Source of the DNA: DATDOR01 sp035512695
Lineage (GTDB): Bacteria; Chloroflexota; Anaerolineae; Anaerolineales; JABWBV01
Reading direction: 5' to 3'
Assembly (NCBI GenBank): GCA_035512695.1
Contig: DATKDL010000141.1
Location: 1 to 20,869, forward strand
DNA length: 20,869 nt
Each line of letters begins with the position of its first letter. Position 1 is the stretch's first letter. Below the pieces are notes generated by a model. It did no database searches. It saw only the letters and a list, made by a program, of their open reading frames with translations, and had not been told where the DNA came from. Shown piece by piece: positions 1-6,858 of this stretch. A program made the translations under genes and the position numbers.

Positions 1-419
1 CCGAAGACCGGCAGGTCAACCTGGCCGTTTCGCTGCACGCTGCCACGGACGAGGCCCGCACGGCCATGCTGCCGGTCAACGCCCGCTACCCGCTCGGCGA
101 ACTGATCCCGGCCTGCCGGGATTACGTCCAAAAAACCGGCCGGCGGATCACGTTCGAGTGGGCCCTGATCCGGGACGTCAACGACTCCCCGGAAGAGGCC
201 GCCCGGCTGGCCCGCCTGCTCGTCGGCATGATCTGTCATGTCAACGTCATCCCACTCAACCCGACCCGCGGCTATGAAGGCCAGGCGACGACGGCCGAAC
301 GGGCGGAATCGTTCCGCAGCATCCTTGAGCAGGCCGGGATCACCTGTACGATCCGCGTCCGGCGCGGGATCGACATCGACGCCGGCTGCGGCCAGCTGGC
401 CGTGAGGCAGACCGACTGA
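1..419 (+). CDS. rlmN: 23S rRNA/tRNA (adenine-C2) methyltransferase RlmN, C-terminal part
   Basis: This is the 3' end of a gene that begins before the window; the reading frame runs from base 3 and gives about 138 residues. RlmN is a radical-SAM enzyme that methylates C2 of A2503 in 23S rRNA and A37 in some tRNAs, acting in the cytoplasm. The visible part contains NLAVSLHAATDE, the LPVN..YPL segment and VNVIPLNP, all typical of the RlmN barrel. Near the end is AGCGQLA, whose Cys corresponds to the methyl-carrying cysteine of the family (Cys355 in E. coli). The radical-SAM CxxxCxxC cluster is outside the window. The stop overlaps the mgtE start by one base (TGATG), so the two genes are probably translationally coupled. 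The identification is firm, but completeness cannot be judged. Confidence 0.95.
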   Translation, partial: EDRQVNLAVSLHAATDEARTAMLPVNARYPLGELIPACRDYVQKTGRRITFEWALIRDVNDSPEEAARLARLLVGMICHVNVIPLNPTRGYEGQATTAERAESFRSILEQAGITCTIRVRRGIDIDAGCGQLAVRQTD

Positions 420-1774
420 TGGACACCGAGAACCTGCTGCCGGTCCTCGAGCTGGTCGAGCGTGCGATCGCCTCGGAGCGGGTCGACGAAGCCGTGGAGG
501 CCTTCCTCGAACTGCATCTCGCCGACCAGGCCGCCGTCTTCAACTTGCTCGACGAGAAGACCCAGTCCGCGCTGCTCAACAACCTGGATATCCCCGCCAC
601 GGCCGATCTCTTCGACGAAATGACCGATGAGGAGACTCTCGAGGCGGCCGACGGCCTCGCGATCGGGCGCCTGGCCGACGTCCTGGATGAGATGGAACCG
701 GACGAGGCGGCCGACCTGCTCGGCGACCTTCCACCGGCGGTCGCCACGCAGGCGCTGGCGGAGATGGAGGATCCCGAAGACGTCCTTCCGCTGCTGGGTT
801 TCCCCGACGAGACCGCCGGCGGCCGGATGACGACGGCATTCATCGCTTTGCGAAGACAGACCACCGCCAAACAGGCGATCGATTTCCTGCGATCCGTCGG
901 GCCCGTCTCGGATGTGCCGTATTACCTTTTCGTCGTCGACCGAGAGAAGCGCCTTGCAGGAGTGATCGGCCTTCGTGAACTGGTCATCGCCGATCCGGAC
1001 GTCCGGATGGAGAACGTCATGGAGGCGGAGGTCATCTTCGTCACAACCGAGACCGACCAGGAGGAGGCTGCCCGCACGATGGCCCGCTACAACCTGGCGG
1101 CTTTGCCGGTCGTCGACGACCAGCGCCGGCTGGTCGGCGTGATCACCGGCGACGACCTGGTCGACGTCCTGGATGAGGAGGCCACCGAGGACATCTACCG
1201 GCTGTCAAACGTGACCGACACGGGCATCGAACCCGAGAGCGGGATCTGGAACCAGATCAAGGGCCGGCTGCCGTGGCTGTATCTGAGCATGCTGACCTCG
1301 CTGTTTGCCGCCTGGGTGATCAGCCGCTTCGAGTACATCATCGCACAGGTGGCCGTCCTGGCCGTGTTCCAATCGGTCGTCGCCGGCCTGGGCGGGAACG
1401 CCGTGACCCAGAACATGGCCATAACCGTCCGGGCGTTGGCGCTCGGGCGGATCGCCCCAAAGCGCGCCTGGCCGATCATCCTGCGCCAGAGCCTGATCGG
1501 GTTGTTGATGGGGATCGCGATCGGAGTAGTGGTCGGACTCGGGGCTTTTCTGTGGCGAGGGAATATCCACCTGGGGCTGATCCTTGGGCTGGCCCTGATC
1601 GGAAACCTGGCGGTGGCAGGCGTTGCGGGAACGATGATACCATTGGTCCTGAAGGCGCTTGGCCAGGACCCGGCGCTGGCATCGGCCGTCCTGGTCACGA
1701 CCGTGACGGACAGCATGGGGTTTTTGCTCTTCCTTGGATTGGCATCTTATTATCTTGGTTTTCTGACCGCGTAG
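419..1774 (+). CDS. mgtE: Magnesium transporter MgtE
   Basis: This 451-residue inner-membrane Mg2+ channel/transporter is full length for the family. Residues 1-135 form the helical, acidic N domain. Residues about 138-262 form two CBS domains and end in the characteristic DDLVDVLDEEATEDIY segment (about 245-260), which senses cytoplasmic Mg2+. Residues about 285-451 form the membrane pore domain, with the family signature GLGGNAVTQ (323-331). The last helix carries TVTDSMGF, whose Asp431 matches the conserved pore Asp. The gene starts at the ATG that overlaps the rlmN stop. The coupling to rlmN looks like compact packing and not a functional link. A hairpin follows within 20 bases of the stop. 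I saw no riboswitch, as expected for a gene with no leader of its own. Confidence 0.95.
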   Translation: MDTENLLPVLELVERAIASERVDEAVEAFLELHLADQAAVFNLLDEKTQSALLNNLDIPATADLFDEMTDEETLEAADGLAIGRLADVLDEMEPDEAADLLGDLPPAVATQALAEMEDPEDVLPLLGFPDETAGGRMTTAFIALRRQTTAKQAIDFLRSVGPVSDVPYYLFVVDREKRLAGVIGLRELVIADPDVRMENVMEAEVIFVTTETDQEEAARTMARYNLAALPVVDDQRRLVGVITGDDLVDVLDEEATEDIYRLSNVTDTGIEPESGIWNQIKGRLPWLYLSMLTSLFAAWVISRFEYIIAQVAVLAVFQSVVAGLGGNAVTQNMAITVRALALGRIAPKRAWPIILRQSLIGLLMGIAIGVVVGLGAFLWRGNIHLGLILGLALIGNLAVAGVAGTMIPLVLKALGQDPALASAVLVTTVTDSMGFLLFLGLASYYLGFLTA

Positions 1775-1788
1775 GAAAAATTGGTTCA

Positions 1789-1837
1789 GCGAATTTGGCT
1801 GCGGCTCCGTCGCAGTCGCACCCGCACCCAAATTCGC
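1789..1837. repeat. Intergenic inverted repeat between mgtE and the lipid kinase
   Basis: Arms 1789-1804 and 1822-1837 pair over 16 positions with a single C/C mismatch (1799/1827) and leave a 17-base loop. There is no T-run after the right arm, so it is a poor classical rho-independent terminator. It could act as an mRNA 3'-end stabiliser or partial terminator. The outer arm (GCGAATTTGG) resembles the partial hairpin at the right end of the window (GCGAAGTTTGGGG). Confidence 0.6.
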
Positions 1838-1869
1838 CCATCTTCCATTTCATGTGACCGAGGCGAGTC

Positions 1870-2766
1870 TTGAAAGCAAAAGTGATCCTCAACCCTTACT
1901 CCGCCCGCTGGAAGGCAGGCGAACGGCAGGCCGAGATCGAAGCGGCGCTGGCGGCCGCCGGGGTGGCGTATTCGATCTCCGCATCGGATTCCCCGGGCCA
2001 CGCCATCCTCCTGGCCCTCGAGGCCGTCCGGGAGGGTTTCAACCCGATCCTGGCCGCCGGCGGGGATGGGACGATCAGCGAGGTCGTCAACGGTCTCCTG
2101 ACCGCAGAGGCCGGGGAAAACGTCGTCTTTGGGATCGTGCCATTGGGAACCGCCAACGACCTGGCCGACAACCTCGGCTGGCCAAAGGATCTGAACCTGG
2201 CCGCCGAGAAGATCGCCGCCGGGAAGACCCGCTCCCTGGACGTATGCTCGATCAACGGCCGGTATTTCATCAACAACGCAGGTCTCGGGCTGGAGCCGCA
2301 CATCTCCACCATCCAGGTCCGGATGAAAAATCTCCGGGGGATCCTGCGCTACCTGGCCGCCGCCCTCAAAGGGATCCTGGACAACCCGCAGTGGGACATG
2401 GAGCTGGAATGGGACGGCGGCTCCTATGCGGGACCGACCACCCTGGTCTCGATCGGCAACTGCGCCCGCACCGGAGGGATTTTCTACACCGTCCCGCACG
2501 CCGACCCGCACGACGGGAAGCTGACCTTCATTCACGGCCACATCGCCTCCCGCCTGCGCATCCTGCAGGCCTTCCCGATGATCATGAAATCCGGAAAGGG
2601 TAATATCAGCGAGCATCCCCGGGTTTCAGAGGTGCACGCGACCCGGCTGAGCGTCCGGATCCCGGCCGGCTCCCCGGCGCATGCGGACGGCGAGGTGATC
2701 GCGGCGAACGAAACCCGCTTCGAGTTCCGGGTCTACCCCGGCCGGCTAAAGATCCTGTCGGCATGA
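1870..2766 (+). CDS. YegS/BmrU/LCB5-family lipid (diacylglycerol-type) kinase
   Basis: This 298-residue protein belongs to the diacylglycerol/sphingosine kinase-like family, which phosphorylates a lipid hydroxyl with ATP at the inner face of the membrane. Supporting motifs are VILNPYSA at the N-terminus, the nucleotide-binding AAGGDGT loop (residues 62-68), PLGTANDLA (91-99), and a C-terminal HADGE near residue 275, all usual in this family. The most plausible start is the TTG at 1870, preceded by GAGG at 1860-1863 with a 6-base spacer; it gives the expected MKAKVILNP start. The stop overlaps the following methyltransferase start (ATGA). The exact lipid substrate cannot be read from the sequence. 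A phospholipid-recycling role is plausible given the methyltransferase next door. Confidence 0.9.
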   Translation: MKAKVILNPYSARWKAGERQAEIEAALAAAGVAYSISASDSPGHAILLALEAVREGFNPILAAGGDGTISEVVNGLLTAEAGENVVFGIVPLGTANDLADNLGWPKDLNLAAEKIAAGKTRSLDVCSINGRYFINNAGLGLEPHISTIQVRMKNLRGILRYLAAALKGILDNPQWDMELEWDGGSYAGPTTLVSIGNCARTGGIFYTVPHADPHDGKLTFIHGHIASRLRILQAFPMIMKSGKGNISEHPRVSEVHATRLSVRIPAGSPAHADGEVIAANETRFEFRVYPGRLKILSA

Positions 2767-3455
2767 TCCTGGCCCGCTTCCTGCGGTTTGCCTTCAGGTT
2801 GCTTTACCACCGGCTGGCGTGGATCTACGATATCGTGGCCGCGGCGGTCTCGGCGGGCCAGTGGAAGAACTGGGTGCTCTCGACGGTCCCACTGCTGCCG
2901 GAGACCGGGCGGATCCTGGAGGTCGGCCACGGTCCCGGCCACCTGCTCGAACATCTGCTGCGGAAGGGCCGGCGGATCGCTGCGGTCGACCTGAGCCCGC
3001 AGATGGGCCGACGCGCGCGCCGGATGCTGCGGGCGGCCGGTTTGGAGGCGCCCCTTGCACGAGCCAATGCCCTGGCGCTCCCGTTCCCGCCTGGGGCATT
3101 CGACGCCGTCGTCGCGACCTTTCCGGCCGAATACATCGCCGAGCGCGCCGCCTGGGTCTCGTTCGCCCGGGTGCTGGCGCCCGGCGGCCGGGTCGTCGTC
3201 CTGCTGGGTGCGAACCCGCTCGGCCGGGGCCTGCTCCGGTCCGCAAGCCGGCTGCTTTTCCGGCTGACCCGGCAGGAAATCAAGGTTCCGGAGGACCTGA
3301 TCCGGGTCCGCTTCGAAGCGGCCCTCCGGGAAACCGGGTTGGAGGTCGAGTTCAGGCAGGCCGAAGTCGACCGCAGCACCGTCTTTTTGTTGTTGGCAAA
3401 ACGGGACGGCTCGGCGGAGCGTGGCTCCGCCGAGCCGTCCCGTTTTGCCATATAA
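2763..3455 (+). CDS. Class I SAM-dependent methyltransferase (UbiE/PmtA-like)
   Basis: This 230-residue protein is a Rossmann-fold methyltransferase. Motif I is ILEVGHGPGH (residues 51-60), the acidic end of strand 2 is AAVDLSPQM (73-81), and a motif-IV-like FDAVVATFPAEYI lies near 113-125. LAPGGRVVVLLG follows at 138-149. The N-terminal residues 1-30 are hydrophobic and aromatic and could lie on the membrane. With the 4-base overlap to a lipid kinase, a lipid substrate is possible but unproven. The last codons (about residues 211-229) are read through both arms of a 27-bp hairpin, giving the mirrored low-complexity tail RDGSAERGSAEPSRF. The natural functional end of the domain is near LLLAK, so this tail is probably a by-product of the hairpin and not a conserved part. 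Confidence 0.88.
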   Translation: MILARFLRFAFRLLYHRLAWIYDIVAAAVSAGQWKNWVLSTVPLLPETGRILEVGHGPGHLLEHLLRKGRRIAAVDLSPQMGRRARRMLRAAGLEAPLARANALALPFPPGAFDAVVATFPAEYIAERAAWVSFARVLAPGGRVVVLLGANPLGRGLLRSASRLLFRLTRQEIKVPEDLIRVRFEAALRETGLEVEFRQAEVDRSTVFLLLAKRDGSAERGSAEPSRFAI

Positions 3456-3462
3456 TTTTTTT
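3394..3462 (+). terminator. 27-bp perfect hairpin plus T-run, overlapping the methyltransferase 3' end
   Basis: Arms 3394-3420 and 3424-3450 are exact reverse complements around a 3-base loop (GTG). They are followed by TATAA and a run of seven T (3456-3462). This is a strong rho-independent terminator by structure. It lies inside the coding sequence of the upstream gene and ends one base before the ATG of the next gene. The bases right after the stem (TATAAT, 3451-3456) also form a consensus -10. Confidence 0.85.
3451..3456 (+). promoter_or_regulatory. TATAAT -10 element, leaderless start for the phosphatase gene
   Basis: A perfect TATAAT is followed by seven bases and then the ATG at 3464. 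Transcription would therefore begin at or within a base of the start codon. No Shine-Dalgarno sequence is present. No -35 match is seen at the usual distance, where the sequence is hairpin stem. Confidence 0.6.
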
Positions 3463-3463
3463 C

Positions 3464-4174
3464 ATGGAACTTTCCCTCGGCATCGCAAAAATCAAAAAGT
3501 ACGCCGTCTCCGAAAGTGGGGATACCCTCGAATTCATTGAGCGCCCGGGGGGCGGGCTTTCGGTCGTGCTGGTGGACGGGCAGCGCTCCGGTCGGGGGGC
3601 CAAGCGGATCTCGAACAAGGTCGCCGGGAAGGTCGTCAGCCTGCTATCGGAGGGGATTCGGGACGGCGCGGCGGCCCGGGCGGTGTCGGATTATCTGTAT
3701 CACGAGCGCGGCGGAAAGGTCACGGCGACGCTCAATATCCTCTCGGCCGACCTGGTCACGAAAACGATCGTCGTCACCCGCAATAACCCGGCGCCGGTCT
3801 ATGTGGCCCATGGAGGGGAATTCAAAACCCTGGATGATCCCTCGCCGGCGATCGGGGTGCGTCTGCACACCCGCCCGGTGATCTACGAGCTGCCGTTCGA
3901 GCCCGGTGTGACGCTGCTGGCCTATACCGACGGGGTCACCCATGCAGGGAGCCGGACCGGGGAGAGTCTGGACGTCCTGGCGGAGTTCGCCCGGCTGCTG
4001 GCCGGGGATCACAGCGCCCAGGAGATCGCCGACGCCATTCTCGGGCGCGCGATGGCGCTCGACCACGGCCGGCCGGTTGACGACATCTCCGTGGCAGTGC
4101 TCAAGATCAATCTGTACGAAGGGGATGAGATCCGTAGGGTGTCCGTCAGCCTGCCGCTTGGGCCGCTGATATGA
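3464..4174 (+). CDS. SpoIIE/PP2C-like serine phosphatase domain protein
   Basis: This 236-residue protein resembles the PPM-type phosphatase domain of SpoIIE and RsbU relatives, which remove phosphate from Ser/Thr using two metal ions. Key features are VVLVDGQRSG (residues 34-43, with Asp38), ILSADL (92-97), LLAYTDGVTHAG (151-162, with Asp156) and a terminal VDDISVAVLK (205-214) with the metal-binding Asp pair. No sensor or membrane domain is attached, so it is a stand-alone cytoplasmic catalytic domain. I chose the ATG at 3464 because the frame upstream is a shadow of the methyltransferase and a -10 element sits directly before it. It overlaps the next gene by ATGA, implying co-expression with a P-loop kinase. 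The substrate, such as an anti-sigma antagonist, is not visible here. Confidence 0.82.
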   Translation: MELSLGIAKIKKYAVSESGDTLEFIERPGGGLSVVLVDGQRSGRGAKRISNKVAGKVVSLLSEGIRDGAAARAVSDYLYHERGGKVTATLNILSADLVTKTIVVTRNNPAPVYVAHGGEFKTLDDPSPAIGVRLHTRPVIYELPFEPGVTLLAYTDGVTHAGSRTGESLDVLAEFARLLAGDHSAQEIADAILGRAMALDHGRPVDDISVAVLKINLYEGDEIRRVSVSLPLGPLI

Positions 4175-4533
4175 AAACGGTCACGATCGGGCTGGTCGGG
4201 CCGTGCACGTCCGGCAAGTCGACGATCCGCCCGCTGCTTGAGGCGCAGGGCTTCGTCGTCCGCCACATCGCCCAGGAGCATTCGCATGTCCCGGCCATGT
4301 GGCGGGTGATCGGGAAACCGGATTTCCTGGTCTTTCTGGACGTCTCTTACCCCGAAACCCTCCGCCGGCGAAACTGGAACTGGACCCGGGCGGATTACGA
4401 CGAGCAGCAGCGCAGATTAGCGCACGCCCGCGAACATGCTAACCTGGTGATCGATACGGATGCGCTCAGCCCGGATCGAGTCGTGGATCGGATCACCTTG
4501 TATTTAAAAACTTCACAAGAACCAAAACACTGA
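4171..4533 (+). CDS. Small P-loop NTPase / nucleotide-kinase-like protein
   Basis: This 120-residue cytoplasmic protein has a clear Walker A motif, GPCTSGKST (residues 10-18), after an N-terminal beta strand. That is the arrangement of adenylate-kinase-like and gluconate-kinase-like P-loop folds. A second hydrophobic strand, DFLVFLDVS (about 50-58), corresponds to the strand before the lid, followed by the Arg-rich segment RRRNWNW. At 120 residues it is shorter than true nucleoside monophosphate kinases (about 180-220), so an unusual substrate or regulatory role is possible. It begins inside the stop of the SpoIIE-like phosphatase (ATGA overlap). The pairing of a phosphatase domain with a minimal kinase-like domain is the main clue to function. 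It converges on the prepilin peptidase with a 6-base gap. Confidence 0.75.
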   Translation: MKTVTIGLVGPCTSGKSTIRPLLEAQGFVVRHIAQEHSHVPAMWRVIGKPDFLVFLDVSYPETLRRRNWNWTRADYDEQQRRLAHAREHANLVIDTDALSPDRVVDRITLYLKTSQEPKH

Positions 4534-4539
4534 TGTCTG

Positions 4540-5337
4540 TTACCCTCCGATCCAAAACAACGGCCCCACCCGCACAAGCAAATCCTGCGCAAACGCCGGC
4601 AGGAACAGGAGGATCGCCGCGCCGGCGATCAGGAAAGGCCCGTAGGGTATCGCCATGAAGGCCCGGTAGCGGCGGAGCAGGAGCGTGACCAGGATCAGGA
4701 CCAGGCTGAAGACGCCGGCGATCAGGACCGAGAACATCAAGCCCACCAGGATGTTCGGCCAGCCCAGGGCGAGGCCCAGGATCCCGGCCAGGTTGACGTC
4801 CCCATAACCCAGGGCGACTTCGTCGTCTTTCTGCAGCTTGCGCGTCAGGCGGATGAAGACGATCCCCATTCCGTACAGCGCCAGCAGGACGGCGTAGCCG
4901 GCCGCGCCGCCCAGCAGGGCGTCTCGCCAGCCGTGGAGATACGCGCCGAGCGGGAGCGCCAGGACGGCGCCGGCCAGGCTGACCGGGTGCAGGATCAGCC
5001 GCAGCTCGATATCGATCACGGCGACGACCCCGAAAAAGATCCAGATCGCCGCGCCGGTCCAGAACGAAAGGGCCGGCAGCGGCTCGGCAGCGCCGGCCAG
5101 CCAGGTGAATAGAAGGATGAACAAAAGTTCTACAATCCAGCTCCGGATGCTGCGCCGGCGGCCGCAGCTCGGGCAGCGGCGCGGCCAGAGGAAATAGTTT
5201 ATCGGCGGCTGGCGTTCGCCGCAGTGCAGGCAGATTGGTGGGCCAGGTCTCCGGTAGTAAGGGAGGACGTCGGACAGGTAGTTGACGAGCAATCCGGCCA
5301 GGAACCCGAGCAAGGCGGCCAGCGGCGGAGCGGGCAT
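4540..5337 (-). CDS. Type IV prepilin peptidase / N-methyltransferase (A24 family)
   Basis: This 265-residue polytopic membrane protease cleaves and N-methylates prepilin-type signal peptides for pili or type II secretion. The N-terminal loop has two CxxC pairs (Cys36/39 and Cys55/58), the zinc-binding feature of full-length PilD-type enzymes. The two catalytic aspartates are Asp109 in AVIDIELRLILHP and Asp180 in LGYGDVNLAG. The conserved PYGPFL lies at about 231-236. Seven to eight hydrophobic segments are visible. The ATG at 5337 lies 6 bases after a minus-strand TATAAT and starts directly with the expected first helix; the open frame upstream is a murA shadow. No pilin gene is in the window, so its substrates are encoded elsewhere. 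Confidence in the family is high. Confidence 0.92.
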   Translation of the reverse strand: MPAPPLAALLGFLAGLLVNYLSDVLPYYRRPGPPICLHCGERQPPINYFLWPRRCPSCGRRRSIRSWIVELLFILLFTWLAGAAEPLPALSFWTGAAIWIFFGVVAVIDIELRLILHPVSLAGAVLALPLGAYLHGWRDALLGGAAGYAVLLALYGMGIVFIRLTRKLQKDDEVALGYGDVNLAGILGLALGWPNILVGLMFSVLIAGVFSLVLILVTLLLRRYRAFMAIPYGPFLIAGAAILLFLPAFAQDLLVRVGPLFWIGG

Positions 5338-5342
5338 GGCCG

Positions 5343-5351
5343 TATTATACT
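5343..5351. promoter_or_regulatory. Overlapping divergent -10 elements between prepilin peptidase and murA
   Basis: The 24-base gap between the two start codons contains GTATTATAC (5342-5350), palindromic around its central base. On the minus strand it reads TATAAT (5349 to 5344), 6 bases before the prepilin peptidase ATG. On the plus strand it offers TATTAT or TATACT, 10-13 bases before the murA ATG. There is no room for ordinary leaders or Shine-Dalgarno sequences. Confidence 0.6.
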
Positions 5352-5361
5352 TGTGGGCACT

Positions 5362-6648
5362 ATGGAACGATTCGTCATTCAAGGAGGCGTCCCGCTGGTG
5401 GGGGAGGTGCGGGCTTCCGGAAACAAGAACGCCGTCCTGCCGCTTTTGGCAGCCTGCTTGCTGACCGATGAGCCGGTCACGCTGCACAACGTCCCGGACA
5501 TCCGTGACGTTCACGTGATGGGGGACCTGCTGCGCAGCGTGGGGGCGGAGGTGGACGTGCTGGATGCGCACACCTGGCGGGTGCGGGCGGCCAACGTCCA
5601 CGACGCCACGCTCGACGCTGCTTTGTGCCGGCGGCTGCGGGCCTCGATCGTCCTGGCCGGACCGATGGTCGCCCGCACCGGAGAACTGAATCTGCCGCCG
5701 CCCGGGGGCGACCTGATCGGCCGCCGGCCGGTCGATACGCACGTCCTGGCGCTGCGGGCGCTCGGGGCGACGGTCGAATACGACCGCGCCGCCGACCTGC
5801 TGCACATCCGGTCGGATGGGATGCGCGGGGCAGACATCCTGCTGCAGGAAGCCAGCGTGACCGGGACCGAAAACGCCGTCATGGCGGCGGTGACGGCGCT
5901 TGGGGATACGGTCATCCGCAACGCCGCCTCCGAGCCGCACGTCCAGGAGGTCTGCCGGTTCCTGAACCGGTTGGGGGCGAGGATCGGGGGGATCGGATCG
6001 AACACACTGGAGATCGAAGGGGTGGTCCGGCTCGGGGGAGGGGAGTTCACCGTGGGGCCGGATTATCTGGAAGTGGCCAGCTTTATCCTGGCCGGGGTGA
6101 TGACGGGCGGTACGGTGCGGGTGCGCGAGGCCGGTCCGGAGTATCTCGAGATGGCGCGGCTGGCGTTCCGACGGCTCGGGATCGAGTGGGCCGTGGAGGG
6201 GGAGGACGTCGTCGTGCCGCGCGAGCAGGTCCTCGAGATCCGGTCGGACCTGGACGGATCGATCCCGGAGATCCGGGCGCAGCCCTGGCCGGGTTTCCCG
6301 AGCGACCTGATGAGCCTGGCGATCGTGGCGGCCACCAGGAGCCGTGGGAGCGCCCTGTTCCACGACTGGATGTACGAGGGTCGGATGTATTTCACGGACA
6401 AATTGAAGCGGATGGGGGCGCAGATCGTCCTGTGCGATCCGCACCGCTGCATCGTCAATGGGCCGGCGAAGCTGTATGGAGCGGAGGTGGAGAGCCCCGA
6501 CATCCGGGCCGGCCTGGCGCTGGTCCTGGCGGCGCTGGGGGCGGAGGGGAAATCGGTGATCCGGAACGTGGGGCATATCGACCGGGGGTATGAACGGATC
6601 GAGGAGAAGCTGCGGGGGTTGGGGGCGCAGGTGGAGCGGGTGGTCTGA
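5362..6648 (+). CDS. murA: UDP-N-acetylglucosamine 1-carboxyvinyltransferase MurA (Cys-to-Asp active site)
   Basis: This 428-residue enzyme catalyses the first committed step of peptidoglycan synthesis, transferring enolpyruvate from PEP to UDP-GlcNAc in the cytoplasm. Diagnostic segments are ASGNKNAVLPLLAA (residues 18-31, with catalytic Lys22), RRPVDTH (121-127), GFPSDLMS (311-318) and HIDRGYERIEEKL (405-417). In the mobile loop that normally reads GGCxIGxRPVD the sequence is GGDLIGRRPVD, so the usual active-site Cys (Cys115 in E. coli) is Asp117. Natural Cys-to-Asp MurAs are known and are insensitive to fosfomycin. The ATG at 5362 is preferred because it begins the canonical MERFVIQGG start and follows a -10 sequence; upstream codons are a prepilin peptidase shadow. 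It is followed by a strong terminator. Confidence 0.96.
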   Translation: MERFVIQGGVPLVGEVRASGNKNAVLPLLAACLLTDEPVTLHNVPDIRDVHVMGDLLRSVGAEVDVLDAHTWRVRAANVHDATLDAALCRRLRASIVLAGPMVARTGELNLPPPGGDLIGRRPVDTHVLALRALGATVEYDRAADLLHIRSDGMRGADILLQEASVTGTENAVMAAVTALGDTVIRNAASEPHVQEVCRFLNRLGARIGGIGSNTLEIEGVVRLGGGEFTVGPDYLEVASFILAGVMTGGTVRVREAGPEYLEMARLAFRRLGIEWAVEGEDVVVPREQVLEIRSDLDGSIPEIRAQPWPGFPSDLMSLAIVAATRSRGSALFHDWMYEGRMYFTDKLKRMGAQIVLCDPHRCIVNGPAKLYGAEVESPDIRAGLALVLAALGAEGKSVIRNVGHIDRGYERIEEKLRGLGAQVERVV

Positions 6649-6653
6649 TTAAT

Positions 6654-6714
6654 TCTCAAAAAACAAACACGCCGGTGCGGGTTTCACCCGCACCGGCGTG
6701 TTTGTTTTTTGAGA
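6654..6714 (+). terminator. 29-bp perfect hairpin after murA
   Basis: Arms 6654-6682 and 6686-6714 are exact reverse complements with a 3-base loop (TTC). The right arm carries six T (6705-6710) and the left arm six A, so it could terminate transcription in either direction. It begins 6 bases after the murA stop and separates murA from the recombinase promoter 14 bases further on. Confidence 0.85.
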
Positions 6715-6727
6715 CATCCGTAAACCC

Positions 6728-6760
6728 TTGACAGGGGAGGCGGATTGCGTATAATATAAT
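6728..6760 (+). promoter_or_regulatory. Consensus sigma70-type promoter for the recombinase gene
   Basis: TTGACA (6728-6733) and TATAAT (6750-6755) match both consensus hexamers exactly, with a 16-base spacer; a second TATAAT overlaps at 6755-6760. It is the only promoter in the window with both perfect hexamers. The ATG of a short ORF lies 7 bases after the first TATAAT. Confidence 0.75.
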
Positions 6761-6762
6761 TT

Positions 6763-6858
6763 ATGGTTTCGATAACAACTATTACAATAAACATAATGAC
6801 CTCGCCAGATAACCTGAAAACAGGGCCAAAATACAGGAATTATTGCCATGCCCGCTGA
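6763..6858 (+). CDS. Possible leaderless 31-residue leader ORF before the recombinase
   Basis: An ATG seven bases after the TATAAT at 6750-6755 opens a 31-codon frame beginning MVSITTITINIM and ending KYRNYCHAR, with TGA at 6856-6858. The spacing from -10 to ATG equals that of the phosphatase gene at 3464, the pattern of a leaderless start. The frame overlaps the first recombinase ATG (6848) by 11 bases and ends one base before the second in-frame recombinase ATG (6860), which would allow translational coupling. No family is recognised. The alternative is simply an untranslated leader of about 85 bases. The first half is unusually rich in Ile and Thr because the DNA here is AT-rich. Confidence 0.35.
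   Translation: MVSITTITINIMTSPDNLKTGPKYRNYCHAR

Noticed and set aside
340..870. Ser/Arg-rich 176-residue minus-strand frame, and similar frames opposite mgtE, the exporter and the fusion gene
   Set aside because: Low-complexity composition typical of reverse frames of GC-rich genes, with no ribosome-binding site or recognisable motif.
2819..3463. Upstream extension of the SpoIIE-like frame through the methyltransferase
   Set aside because: The translation is Gly/Arg/Pro-rich shadow sequence, and a terminator and -10 element separate it from the real start at 3464.
5224..5361. Upstream extension of murA to 5224
   Set aside because: It overlaps the divergent prepilin peptidase antisense; canonical MurA begins at MERF (5362).
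5338..6576. Long open frame extending the prepilin peptidase upstream across murA on the minus strand
   Set aside because: It is the antisense shadow of murA, rich in Arg, Pro and His; the real protein starts at 5337 directly after TATAAT.
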